This document shows positions 22,750-33,409 of a stretch of 64,000 nucleotides of DNA, in pieces. The notes below the pieces were generated by a model, which saw nothing but the letters and a program-made list of their open reading frames with translations, ran no database searches and was not told the origin of the DNA. Position numbers and translations under genes: made by a program. The first letter of the stretch is position 1. Each line of letters opens with the position of its first letter. Source of the DNA: Tanypteryx hageni (lineage: Eukaryota > Arthropoda > Insecta > Odonata > Petaluridae); NCBI GenBank assembly GCA_028673005.1, contig CM054117.1:2356001-2420000 (forward strand). The letters are read 5' to 3'.

Positions 22750-23000
22750 ATGCAGTGGTGCCCAACCTATTACCTATCGTGCACCATTTTTCCAGCCCCA
22801 AAATGTCGATGCTCCACTTAGTTCTAAGCAGAGTCAGATAGAGGAGGGCCAGCAGGGTCATTTGGTCTGGGCCCCGGATACAGAGGGGCGCTCAAAATTT
22901 GATTTTACTCATATATTTGTATGGCTTTCGTGGTGGGGTAGGGTCCCACATTTCTGACTGGCCCGGGCCTCATCTGATCTCTCTTGGGCTCTGGTTCTAA
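22750..23000. repeat. Possible hAT-like non-autonomous element
   Basis: CAGTGGTGCCCAACCT at about 22,751 resembles the CAGNGGTTCCCAACCT start of some hAT-family elements, and GC-rich sequence follows. A matching right end is not convincing, since the candidate near 22,985-22,995 pairs only partly. This is a weak call. Confidence 0.3.
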
Positions 23001-24379
23001 GTATGCAGTAAGTGAATATAAAGTTATAATAAAAATTTATTTTATCACTGATGCAATATCTGGTGTAACTTCAATTCCGCCAACTTCTTTATATCGGATT
23101 GTAAATTTTTTCCTGAAAGTTACATCAAAAGTTTTAGATTAAAGACAAAGAGTCGTGAGCTTAGTTTATTTCATGGATGAGAAAATTTGTTCACACGCGT
23201 ACGTGCCTGCAAATCGAGAAATGTAACATAGCAAATTTTCTGTTTTGCAAATTGCTCACGAGGAAACAAAATGACTAATACTTAGAAGTACACGATGAGT
23301 AAACAACGCAGTGGGAAGAGAATGGGGGAGGGATAATTTTTATTTGTGAGGTAGAACTCTCGAGCATATAAGTCATCGGACATGACAAGCTTTCCTTACA
23401 ATCGTTTTCCAATTAAATTCTTCACTTTCAAACGCATTCCTTCATTCAAAACTCACAAACTAAACTGACAAATCGACGTAAATACAATAAAATTTGATAT
23501 CATTCTTATAAATAACTATAATCGCCCAATCAGTGGCACCGGTTTTCCGGGATACCGCGAGGAAGCTCGGAGGAGGGATGAATAGGAAAACCAGTGTCGC
23601 TCTCCCATTTTTACACTTTATTCTGCATTCACTCTTGTCTACACCTTGCCTTCGCACTTCCTACCAACCAACTCTTCTCTCCCTGCAGCTCCTTTTGCTC
23701 TTAATGTCAGAGAATGCCAGCCTTGCTCATCCCACGCTTGATATTTAACATTCAGAGGGGTGGGGTGCCTGGATGACGTGATGACAGGCACCGGATGTAA
23801 GGGGATATCTGGGAGGGCGGAGGTACTTGGAAGGAGCAACGCGGCGGTTTCAGGGTGAGTGACGTAGCTTGCAGCGTGACTACTTACACCATCCCCTCCT
23901 CCCCAAATGAGAGTTGCTGACTAACAGCAACTCAGTTCGACTAAAGTTAGGCAAGGGCAAAATCGCAATTGACAATTTACAAAATTTTTAAAAAGAAAAC
24001 AACCATATTACAAATTTCTACTTAGTTACATAATATAAAATGCAACAAGATCTTTAAAACCACACCCAGGGTCGAATCCGACGTGTCCGTATGTAGTACG
24101 AAAACTCGGTGAAAAATTAAAAATCAGTATTAATATATGTTATTTTTATTTAAGTCTTATGTGTTATGGAATGGGAATCTTTTATTGTTATGCTACCCCC
24201 ACTTATAAAAGTCCACATTGGTGGTATTGCTCTATCTCAAAGATTTACATTAATAATTTGGTTTCCTTTGTGAATGTATCAAGCATTGATTTATGTTAAA
24301 CTCACAATGACACTATCCAATCACTGGTCTAACCATTAATATTGCTGTCACCATGGTAAATAGCATCTGAGTCAAACAG
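23001..24379. other. No supported gene
   Basis: Overlapping frames of 65-71 codons on opposite strands near 23,460-23,840 have no recognisable domain. CATATAAG at about 23,365 could be a TATA box, but there is no clear initiator or coding exon. Confidence 0.4.
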
Positions 24380-24820
24380 ATTCAGCAATGGTCTGATGTT
24401 GGAGCCCAAAAGGACAGCAACGTTTCATTACGAGTACCCTCTAGAACAACACGCTCTATGGATTTACTCCACATTCCAACCACAAGGTTATCTATTATTA
24501 GGCGCTCTCTTTTTTTCCGTCTTCCTACCCTATTTAATTATCTACCTTCCCACATAGATCCGTTTATCCTTTCCTGTAAATCATTTATCAAAGGTTCTAG
24601 AGCTCATTTACCTCATTCTCACCTCTAATTTCTTTGTGCTCTATCCGCAGTGTTATTTTCCCTTTTCTCTTTCGTGTTGTATTCTTATTATTATTATTAT
24701 TCTCTGTATTTTTCCTGTTTTTTATTCGCTTTTATTTATACTCATGATGTTATATATTTCACTCTAAAATGGCGAATGCTGTATGTGAAATTTTTGATTA
24801 AATAAATAAATAAATAAATT
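24380..24820 (+). mobile_element. Probable LINE 3' end with (TAAA)n tail
   Basis: Pyrimidine-rich untranslated-looking sequence ends with AAAATGGCGAATGCTGTATG, GTGAAATTTTTGATT and a tail of about five TAAA units (24798-24819). A short tandem tail of this kind is typical of several non-LTR retrotransposon clades. No RT coding sequence remains here. Confidence 0.5.
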
Positions 24821-25855
24821 TATTTTCCTCTTCTTTACATTAGAAGGCCCTCCCCCAGTGTTATATAGGTCCATTCGACTGCCAGCAACGTCTATCCCAG
24901 TGTTTCTCTTTATGTTTTTCGTAGCACGTCTTTAATTGAATACATGTTCTATTTGTGACACCTTCAAAACCATAAAAACTTATTCATTTTGTTTTTGGTT
25001 TAATATGAATTATAATAGTTGAGTGGTTAAAGGTAAATATTGGAAAAGAAAATTATTTTACTGATTTATGCATGCTGGGCCATACTATTGCTTTGGTTCA
25101 TTGAATTATTTCATTTACTCTACATGCTTGTGAGTGTCGCAGATTAATTATGGCAGCATTTTCAAAACTTGAAAACTGGAAATTATTAGATGTTTCATTT
25201 TTAATTATTATTATACTACATTATTATTAATAAAAATAAATAATTAATGTATTTTTATTTGTTTATTACATATAAAATCAAATTATTGATTTATATAATT
25301 TATATAAGCGAAAAAATAAACTAATTGGAGGAAGTGTGCAAATACACTTTATAGGCGCGTTTCACTAACAAACCTACTTTGTAAGGGTATATCTCATCTA
25401 TGCTGAATCATGGCCATTCTTGTAGTCCATAGCACCATAGCTGAATCCATTTTGCGTTACGTGGAGATGTTTTTCCGAGTCCAAGATGCAAAACAGAATA
25501 ATAAGGTTCCCGCCTGCAACCGGCAAGCACGCGAAGTCTTTAACGTTCGCGTGAGTTATACTGAAAGTCGCTTTCCGACGGCAGTAATAAATATGAAAAC
25601 ACTTAACTCACTGTCTCGTTGCTCGAACACAACTTGAAGAGCACATTGCATTAAAAATAAACCATGATAGTCAATCAGGCATATGGAACACATTACATAC
25701 ACAACGCCATGCCACTCGCTCAAAATTCAAACGGAAAAATGACAGTCGACAACGACGCCGTGCGGTTTACTTCTAGGACTCCTTATCTTGTGACGTCATC
25801 GAGCAGACAGTCCCGTTTCGGCTATACAAATGCGAGCCTGGGTTACAATGTATCT
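24821..25855. other. AT-rich sequence, no supported gene
   Basis: Strong AT runs occupy 25,195-25,330. Frames at 25410-25637 and 25664-25984 have no recognisable domain, except that the last part of the second (GYDNNFINKLVRN) already belongs to the following PLE remnant. Confidence 0.45.
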
Positions 25856-25859
25856 TTTT

Positions 25860-26508
25860 TTCGCGGAACACGCCGTTTTATTTATATACAACGGTGTAGG
25901 GGATACGATAACAATTTCATTAATAAATTAGTTAGAAACATAACTTTAATAAACCTTTGTCCAATGCCACTTCTCTCAAATTAGACAACAAAAAAGAGGA
26001 CAAATATGTAAAATTGCCTTATTTCCCACCGTTAAACAGAGGCTTGAACAAAATTTTTAATTATACCATAACATATACAAATCCATATAATTTGAAAAAT
26101 TTACTGGGCAGTACAAAAGACATAACAGAAACTTTGAACAAGTCCAGAATTTATAAAATACAATGCTCACACTGTGACAAAAAGTACATAGGACAAACAA
26201 GAAGGGAACTAATAACACGCTTCAAGGAACACATGGCTCACTATAAATATAATCGTTTTGAAAAATCAAGCGTTGCCAACCACATTTTAGAAACAGGTCA
26301 TAGTATACACGTAAACGATTTAACATTGATAACTTCAGCCAATAACTCACTAAACTCGTTAGAAAACCTTCACATTTACAAAAACCGCGATACACTTATG
26401 AACACGGACACAGATGTCAACAAGAACTTATACAAACTGACAGATGTAAACAACACACACGCCGAAAAATCTTTCCGCGCTTCACTTGTTTCTCGGTCGT
26501 CTTCTTAA
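25860..26508 (+). pseudogene. Penelope-like element remnant, best-preserved GIY-YIG part
   Basis: The frame 25957-26508 (183 codons) contains IYKIQCSHCDKKYIGQTRRE then RFKEHMAHYKYNRFEKSSVANHILETGHS. This is a GIY-YIG domain with a CxxC pair. The first Gly is replaced (RIY instead of GIY). Just upstream, in another frame, GYDNNFINKLVRN is the usual linker between PLE reverse transcriptase and endonuclease, so a frameshift separates the parts near 25,960. After LETGHS the frame reads HVNDLTLIT, and LENLHIYKNRDTLMN carries the expected Glu region. The copy is most similar to the remnant at 0.7-1.46 kb. RT is missing. Confidence 0.85.
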
Positions 26509-26567
26509 TTCTTTCCGTTTCAAACCTTGCAGTTGGCTCCCAGTCACTGTTGAAACAGGTTTTGCCA

Positions 26568-26595
26568 CTGACGATGCCCACCTTGTGGGCGAAAT
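26568..26595 (+). other. Hammerhead-like hairpin after PLE ORF
   Basis: CTGACGATG is followed by a stem CCCAC / GTGGG and then CGAAAT. It lies about 60 bp after the PLE ORF, the same relative place as the motif at 1460-1487. The loop and stem differ but the stem stays paired. See the 16.4-kb arms for two more copies. Confidence 0.5.
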
Positions 26596-26699
26596 CCATT
26601 GGGTGTTGTAACCCTCTAATTGTTTGGCTATAGGAGTATTTTACTTTTAATAATCTGAGCCAAAGTTATTGAGCTACCAACGATATATCCAAGTCAATG

Positions 26700-26900
26700 G
26701 TAAGCAATAACACGAAACCGGCAACAATGCAAATTACTAAGAATATGTACGTGACATTTTCGCGTTAAAAACTGATCTGTTGATCGATTCGACGCGTATT
26801 AAAAATCGATGGCAGAAAAACAAACTTTCGTTCTTCTAGGCATTCGTTGTTTCAACTATCGAACTCCTACGATGATTCTAAGTAATTTTAATATGTGAAT
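26700..26900 (+). repeat. Diverged direct repeat, copy 1
   Basis: Aligns with 34,845-35,035 in the same orientation. Shared blocks are ACGAAACC, AATGCAAAT, GTTAAAAA, CGTATT.AAAAATCGA.GCAG and AGTAATTTTAA. No ORF. The two copies lie on either side of the 6.37-kb inverted-repeat unit. Confidence 0.6.
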
Positions 26901-27039
26901 GATTAATGTTCTACATTCAAATGTATTCCTACTCGTAAATAACGTAACGAATGTTATTTACATTTATTGCTCTGAAAAATCTTTTTCCCTCTCCTTCACA
27001 GGGAGGAAGTGGATCACAAAGGGAAGCCAATAAAATTGT

Positions 27040-27601
27040 CTGATCGTCAATCATAGTAGCGGAGGAGAATTGTGAGAATCCTATACGTCGGTGCTTAACA
27101 ATGAAGCCTCAATATATACATTGTTGAAAACCATTCGAAGTTTATGTTATAAAATGAATTCCAACTGAATAATGAAAACATATACATAGAAAATATATTA
27201 AGCAATCTCAAATAAAATGTATATCTAACACCCCTAGAACGTAGCAATTAATTAAGGATAAATTTAAATCTGTTCTGAACAAATTGTACATAAATCTATA
27301 AAAATTGATTGTTAAGAATTTAGTACTCTGATACATACTATTTTCATACTATTGCCCACTATTTTCATACTATTTCATAAGGCAAATGAGTATTAAACTC
27401 ATTAAAATTAAAAATTTAACAACTTAACATGGCCAAATTAAGCTAACCTTTTGCAACTTTTAAAACCTAAATGACTAAAAGCGGATTGCCTCTTCTAAAA
27501 GTAACAATTACGAGTTTAAGAAAAGACTATCTTTTACTATACATTTAGCAACAAAACTACGATCATTAATTAAATAAATAAGCTGAAAACAGTAACATCG
27601 A
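27040..27601 (+). repeat. Left 562-bp inverted arm
   Basis: AT-rich and non-coding. It contains the internal pair CATACTATTTTCATACTATT near 27,345-27,385. Its reverse complement recurs as the right arm. The inner end at AACATCGA abuts the minisatellite foldback. Confidence 0.9.
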
Positions 27602-27611
27602 CATCGAGAAC

Positions 27612-27699
27612 TTCGGCGCGGGGAACTTTTGGTGCAGGGATCTTTCGGCGCAGAGACCTTTCGGCGAATGAACACATTTTTTCTGTTTCCCTGGATAAA
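27612..27699 (-). repeat. Left arm of nested minisatellite foldback
   Basis: About three 16-bp units on the minus strand (TTTCGGCGCAGAGACC-like), then a unique stretch, AACACATTTTTTCTGTTTCC followed by CTGGATAAAC. Both parts recur in reverse complement at 28,576-28,660. It starts 10 bp inside the end of the 562-bp arm. Confidence 0.8.
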
Positions 27700-28575
27700 C
27701 TAAACTAAATAAATTATGATTTCTTTTAGTGTATCACATTTAACGCGAAAACGCTACCAGTGTAAACGCAGCCTTAGCCGCGGATAACAACCATACTGTG
27801 CAGCGGCAACAGTATGACCACACACACAATCGCGCGACAAAATAGGGCGATGCGATTATAACGAAAGTATCGCTGAACCGCTCAAATCGCTTGCAACGCT
27901 ACAAACGCATCGCGCGCTTTTATCGCTTTCTGCTGGGACAAAACCTAAAAATGCAATACTTCGTCAATATTACGTACTTATGATTACGGTAACACATCTG
28001 AACGAAAGATAAACCATTCGCAAATAACAGATTTTTATTTATCTAACAAACGAAAGTTCGAATCCGTAATGATGTAGCGTAAAAATGTTTATAATCGCGA
28101 ATAAGCATAATATGGAAAATTTTAATTGCGGTAGGAACACACTCAGGACTTTAAAAGGAAATTAAAAATCGTATAGGCTTGACGCTTTGAATAATAAGGA
28201 CATCATAAAGATATATTTACTTTGATGTAATCCTACTTTGCAACTTCATGCAATGTTTATACGATATTAATAATTTCGACCATCTTTCCCTATCTCGCCC
28301 ACCGCTAATCCTTATTAATTTCCGTAGTGTAGTTAAATATTGCTTATTTACTAAGGAATTTCCATTTGATAGACATTCATATCGCTTATATATGTTAATT
28401 ATTTCGATCATTCCCTCTCTCCCCCCATATACCGTTATTATTTTCATAAGATAATGTTGTGTACCTACGAGCATTTTCCAGTATCAGTATTAAGAAATAT
28501 TACATTAAGTTAAGATTTTTACCAACAGGAAGCCAAGATATAGTATTTAGTAATATTTTATAGTACTTTTCTCGA
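27700..28575. other. Spacer of the nested foldback, no gene
   Basis: Contains GTGTAAACGCAGCCTTAGCC and a GCG-rich block (27,820-27,920) with CGATGCGATT, ATCGCTTGCAACGC and ATCGCGCGC-type sequence, then AT-rich DNA. Small frames near 28,217-28,474 on both strands are unsupported. Confidence 0.5.
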
Positions 28576-28968
28576 GTTTTATCCAGGGAAACAGAAAAAT
28601 TGTGTTCATGCACCGAAAGGTCCCAGCGCCGAAAGATCCCTGTGCCGAAAGATCCCTGCGCCGAGAGATCCCTCCGCCGAAAGGTCCCAGCGCCGAAAGA
28701 TCCCTGTGCCGAAAGATCCCTCCGCCGAAAAGTCCCAGCGCCGAATAATCCCTGCGCCGAAAGATCCCTGCGCCTAATGATCCCTACGCCGAAAGATCCC
28801 TGCGCCGAAAGGTCCCAGCGCCGAATAATCCCTGCGCCGAAAGATCCCTGCGCCGAAAGATCCCTGCGCCTAAAGATCCCTCCGCCGAAAGGCCTCTGCG
28901 CCGAATGATCCCTGCGCCGAATGATCCCTCCGCCGAAAGATCCCCGCGCCGAACCGTCCCATTCCGTA
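28576..28968 (+). repeat. 16-bp minisatellite (GCCGAAAGATCCCTGC)n
   Basis: About 22 units of 16 bp run from about 28,610 to 28,968, with variants such as GCCGAAAGGTCCCAGC and GCCTAATGATCCCTAC. Since 48 bp is 16 codons, the array stays open as a 102-codon frame rich in Pro, Arg and Lys. That frame is a by-product of the repeat. The segment before it (28,576-28,612) pairs with 27,665-27,699. Confidence 0.9.
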
Positions 28969-29322
28969 AAAATTGTGATCAGAATATATTTTTTACTGAA
29001 CCAATTCGTAAAAATTCTTCTGACCTTGCCAATAAGCGTTGCGTCTGCAGAGAGAAGCTTTTCTTCATTGCGACGTTTATAAACTTATTTAAAAATTGAA
29101 ATTGAAGTCGATGTAAACAAAGTGATTGAACGTTTCGGTAAGAGTGTAAATCGAAAATTAGATATTTTATTGTGTTAGTTATGTATATTTATTCACTAAT
29201 TTGCTTACGCATGTTTTTGAGGAAGTATATTTTCTGAGTCGATTTTGAATTGAGTGGTTTTTCTATAGGATCTTTGGATAGGAAGATGAATTATTAATTT
29301 AATTAATTGATTAATTAATTCC
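28969..29322. other. No recognisable feature
   Basis: AT-rich sequence between the minisatellite and the LINE fragment, ending in a TTAATTAATT-rich stretch at 29,290-29,322. Confidence 0.5.
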
Positions 29323-30420
29323 TTGCGTAAACTCTTAGTGACTACACTCCTATTGCCTCACTTTCACTACTGTGATGTTGCTTATAATGATCTCTCCTGT
29401 GAGCTGGCATTAAAACTACAACGAACACATAACTCCTGCATGAAATTCATCGGTGACCTTAAAAAGAGTGAACACATCAGCGAGCACTACAATAAACTTT
29501 CATGGCTCAAACTTGACGTTCGAAGGAACTTACATATTCTTATGCTAATGTATAAAATCCTTACTTATAACAAACCTGACTACCTCTCTTCCCTCTTCAA
29601 TGAAATCAATACGGTACACAAGCGGGCTACTAAAGGCAGAAATAACCTCCTTATCCCTCATCATAGGACTAACATCTACAATATATCATTTCAAGTCTCC
29701 AGTTGCCGACTCCGGAATAACTTAGATCAAAATTTTAAAACATCTCCCTCTTTTAACTCTTTCAAACGTACCTGTCTCACTTATCTTCTAAAACATCAAA
29801 GCAATTCTTAATCATCCCCTTACACTCTCCATCCATTATCCTTACTCAACACTTCCTTTTTATTCTTGTGCATAAATTGTAAGATTTACTGCAACTCTTT
29901 TCTTTTTGTTATTGTTGAGTGTACATTTAATATGTATGTATGTTTATTTTTCCCCATTGATAAATCTTTCGTTGTCAGTTTATCTTAAATACTTTTCTCG
30001 TGTATTTATTTACATTTTTATTTATTTAACTTGTTAAATTAACAAATAATTTTTGTTTTTTGACTTTCTAATGTGTATCTTTCATATTGTTCTTTGATGT
30101 CTCTAGGTTTTTCGAAGGTTTTTTCCACCCCTTTCACTTCCTGGGTGTTTTCCTGCATGGGTTTTTACTAGGTTGACCAAGCCAGGTCCTTCCTAGGTTT
30201 TTCCACAAATACCTTGTCTTTATTAGAGGTTTTCCTGAATTTGTACTTATCTATCTCTCTCTGTCTGTATAAGTAATTTATCATCTTAATCGTTTCTGAT
30301 ATAATTTAAGGTATTGTCATATAATGTAACTTAACATTGACGAAGGGTTAAACGTAAGAATGAACGTAATGGTCCAAACTTCGCCCGAATAAACACATTT
30401 ACCTATCTATCTATCCACCT
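29323..30420 (+). mobile_element. LINE 3' fragment with partial ORF2 and tail
   Basis: The frame 29323-29811 (162 codons) is open throughout and reads LLLPHFHYCDVAYNDLSCEL, then LKLQRTHNSCMKFIGDL, YNKLSWLKLDVRRN and, near its end, SCRLRNNL and FKRTCLTYLL. This is the region after the reverse transcriptase in non-LTR elements (LPHFDYCDVVY, LQR..N.C.RFI, RLWN pattern). RT itself and the endonuclease are missing, so the copy is 5'-truncated. The 3' untranslated part runs to a short CTAT tail near 30,402-30,415 after AATAAACAC. The lack of stops suggests a fairly young insertion. Confidence 0.8.
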
Positions 30421-30865
30421 TTCTCTTCCATCTCTCCCTCACATGTCCTCCACCTCTCTCCCCCACCCCTCTTTCCACTTCCCCTATTCTCTCCTATGCC
30501 CCTCTTAACTCGTCCCGGTAGTCGCATTCCGTTTCTTCCTTCGGACGCCTGTCACCTTCCAAATCGCCATTTAACATAGTTCCTCCTCCTCTTCCGCCCA
30601 TCCTTCCCTTCGCTTCCATTCTGTCCCTCTCCCTCTTTACCCCTCCTCAAGCACCTTCTCCGTAGAGCGTTTTACACTTCCCTTACCCTCATTCGCTTAC
30701 CCTCACTGCCTCGTTCAGATATCTCCCTTCCCCCCTCCTTTTACCTTCGTCTCCTCCCCTTCCCGCCTCCTCTCCCTCTCCCTACCTCCTTTCCCTCCCT
30801 TTTTCTCCCTCCACTTCTCGCCTCCTTCCCCTTCTTTTCCCGCCTATCCTGTCTGTGGTTCCGTT
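30421..30865. repeat. Pyrimidine-rich low-complexity tract
   Basis: CTCCC and CCTCT-rich sequence directly after the LINE tail, like the tracts at 10.4 kb and 39.3 kb. No gene. Confidence 0.8.
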
Positions 30866-31219
30866 TATATTCTCGCTTCCGTCGAAAGGATATGTGGATG
30901 CCTGATTTGTACGTTCATCTAATATTGAAGCACATGAGAAAACAGACATCTCTTAAAATATTACGGAGTGAGGCGTTAAAGGAATCTGCTCATTCGATCC
31001 ATTTATGCGAAATCTTCTGTTAGATACGTATCGAGTATCAGTGTTAATGCAGATAACTACGGGGTCTTTTCCGTATAAGGTAAAAATATTTTTAAGTAAA
31101 TTTTCATAATAAACGATCAGTACCTACGTATGGTTATGAATTTCTTTATTTTTAGTAATAGTTTTGCAAATTTTCATCACGGACCGTCTCCTCTTTTTAT
31201 ATTATAGTTAGGCTCTATA

Positions 31220-31690
31220 GAATTCGACGTTCATTTTTTTGTAAATGCGCGATTTAAACCGACGTCTATTTTCCTGGGAGATTTTCGACGAATATCGACG
31301 CTTTAAATTCCTACTATAGGCTTAGTAGTTTTCGACGGTTATGTTATTAAAAATCGACGTGTTTTTTCCTAAAAATCGGCGACCAATATCGACGTGTAAT
31401 TTAGTACATTTTACTAGGCTTTGTAAATTTCAACGTTAATATTTCTTAAAAAGTGACCACTACCATTGTCAATTTTTACTAAAAATCAACGACCTACGTC
31501 AACGTTTATTTTTAACCGTCTAATTGGGCATTTTAGTTTTTGACGTTTATAATTTGGCTATAATAATCCAGGAGGTTGATTAGGTAGAAATACACACAAA
31601 TATCGACGTTTATATTTCTTAAAAAGTTATACCTAATATCGATGTTAATTTCAATATATTTCATCAATTTTTATCTAGGAAAGTGTTATA
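31220..31690 (+). repeat. ATCGACGTTTAT-type repeat, longer array
   Basis: About four degenerate units with the marker ATCGACG followed by TTTAT or variants, spaced roughly 120 bp. The same unit occurs at 19,236-19,465. A trailing copy of the theme is near 32,500-32,590 (AATCGACGAC, ATATCGATTTAAATCGA). Confidence 0.7.
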
Positions 31691-32847
31691 ATTGAATTCC
31701 TTCTTATTAAGTTTGTAAAGTATGTAAATAAAAAAATACTTCTTTTATCGCGCTTTTTTGCTGTTATCTATATTTTGGCGAATGTGCTGTTGTTAACTTC
31801 GTCCTCCAACCTGGAACAGTTTATTATTCGCAATAAATCAGAAAGTATATTTTACTCGATAATTCGCGTCCTTTATTCATGTAATCGTAATCATTAGTGA
31901 GAAATTAATGTGACGTGAGTATAATGCACAACCTAACGCATAAATAAATATTTTGATGAATGTGGAAAAAAGGTCACAGTGCGTGTATGGGACGACGCTC
32001 CTTCGACAGCAATGCAAAAGAAACTAAGAACGGGGGACACTCTCTCTATCAGATGGATCATGTAAAATTTACGAAAGAGTGCTTTTGAAAATGCCAAAAG
32101 GCCATCTGACGATCGGTACTCATTTTTCAGTCCGGAGAAACCTTTCATTTTGCCTCTTGGAGGATGTTGGCAGAGGACGCAATAAACGTCCCCCAACTTT
32201 TCGGTAAACGGAATCCAAAGTGCGTATGGATTATCGGATCTGGCCGAGGGTAAAGTAAGACCACAATAAATTAATAGTAATAAATCATAATATTTTGTCC
32301 TTTACCTTTGGATCCCAAGGTTCCTCAATATGTGCCCTTAAGACATCAGACTTAAGACATAAGCGACATTAGAAAGCAAACTCCGAATGTTGTGTGGCCG
32401 TTTGGAATGTCAAATACAGAATATCTCTGCCGTTTTAGTTGTTTGGTGGTAAAATATGTTAAGTTTGAGATTTGATAACAAATTTCGTAGAAAAATCTAC
32501 ACAAATCGACGACAATTCATTTTTGTCGAATTTAAAAGTTTTTTAAATTCGATGTTTATCGACATATATCGATTTAAATCGAATCCTACCAAGGCTAACT
32601 AGAATATTCAAACCTGACGAAATTCTCCTCAGTCCCTTGGCCGATTGTTTCTCTACTACCAACATTTGCTAATTTCTAACTATAAATTGATTGTAAATGT
32701 AACTGCAAAGGGCTTGCTAGTGACTTACTATAGGGCATAGAATAAAACGAGAGATGTAACCAATGTATATTATGCTTCTTTTGTTTTTCGTCAAAAAACT
32801 ATTGCCGTAAACAAAGCGTGAAATTAAATATGTATATAATATGGAAA
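31691..32847. other. Interior of inverted-repeat unit, no supported gene
   Basis: A minus frame at 32196-31933 (87 codons) contains a CVLC pair and KGFSGLKNEYRSSDG but matches no domain I know. The rest is AT-rich with frequent stops. Confidence 0.4.
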
Positions 32848-33409
32848 TCGATGTTACTGTTTTCAGCTTATTTATTTAATTAATGATCGTAGTTTTGTTG
32901 CTAAATGTATAGTAAAAGATAGTCTTTTCTTAAACTCGTAATTGTTACTTTTAGAAGAGGCAATCCGCTTTTAGTCATTTAGGTTTTAAAAGTTGCAAAA
33001 GGTTAGCTTAATTTGGCCATGTTAAGTTGTTAAATTTTTAATTTTAATGAGTTTAATACTCATTTGCCTTATGAAATAGTATGAAAATAGTGGGCAATAG
33101 TATGAAAATAGTATGTATCAGAGTACTAAATTCTTAACAATCAATTTTTATAGATTTATGTACAATTTGTTCAGAACAGATTTAAATTTATCCTTAATTA
33201 ATTGCTACGTTCTAGGGGTGTTAGATATACATTTTATTTGAGATTGCTTAATATATTTTCTATGTATATGTTTTCATTATTCAGTTGGAATTCATTTTAT
33301 AACATAAACTTCGAATGGTTTTCAACAATGTATATATTGAGGCTTCATTGTTAAGCACCGACGTATAGGATTCTCACAATTCTCCTCCGCTACTATGATT
33401 GACGATCAG
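32848..33409 (-). repeat. Right 562-bp inverted arm
   Basis: Exact reverse complement of 27040-27601 by eye. The inner end starts TCGATGTTACTG; the outer end finishes TTGACGATCAG. Confidence 0.9.

Larger units (their letters stand above)
27040..33409. mobile_element. 6,370-bp unit with 562-bp identical inverted ends
   Basis: The left arm 27040-27601 and right arm 32848-33409 have equal length and, compared base by base by eye, no difference. Both outer ends start CTGATCGTCAATCATAGTAG. The flanks outside (AAAATTGT and AAATGCAAA) are unrelated and give no clear target duplication; a GATC shared by both edges is palindromic and uninformative. The interior carries no recognisable transposase, polymerase or integrase. 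It holds a nested minisatellite foldback, a LINE 3' fragment, a pyrimidine tract and ATCGACG repeats. It may be a non-autonomous long-TIR or foldback-type transposon, or a locus formed by inverted duplication. Superfamily unknown. Confidence 0.8.

Noticed and set aside
23350..23480. CATATAAG as a promoter
   Set aside because: No initiator at the right distance and no coding exon follows.
28600..28908. 102-codon basic Pro/Arg-rich ORF
   Set aside because: It lies wholly in the 16-bp minisatellite and shows only its periodicity.
28600..28968. Possible CRISPR array
   Set aside because: Units are contiguous 16-bp tandem repeats without spacers, in a eukaryotic context.
31933..32196. Possible THAP-type zinc finger in an 87-codon minus ORF
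   Set aside because: Only one CVLC pair is present; the rest of the C2CH and AVPTF pattern is missing.
27040..33409. Interpretation as a Maverick/Polinton because of long inverted ends
   Set aside because: No DNA polymerase B, integrase, ATPase or capsid sequence is readable inside, and no 6-bp target duplication is seen.
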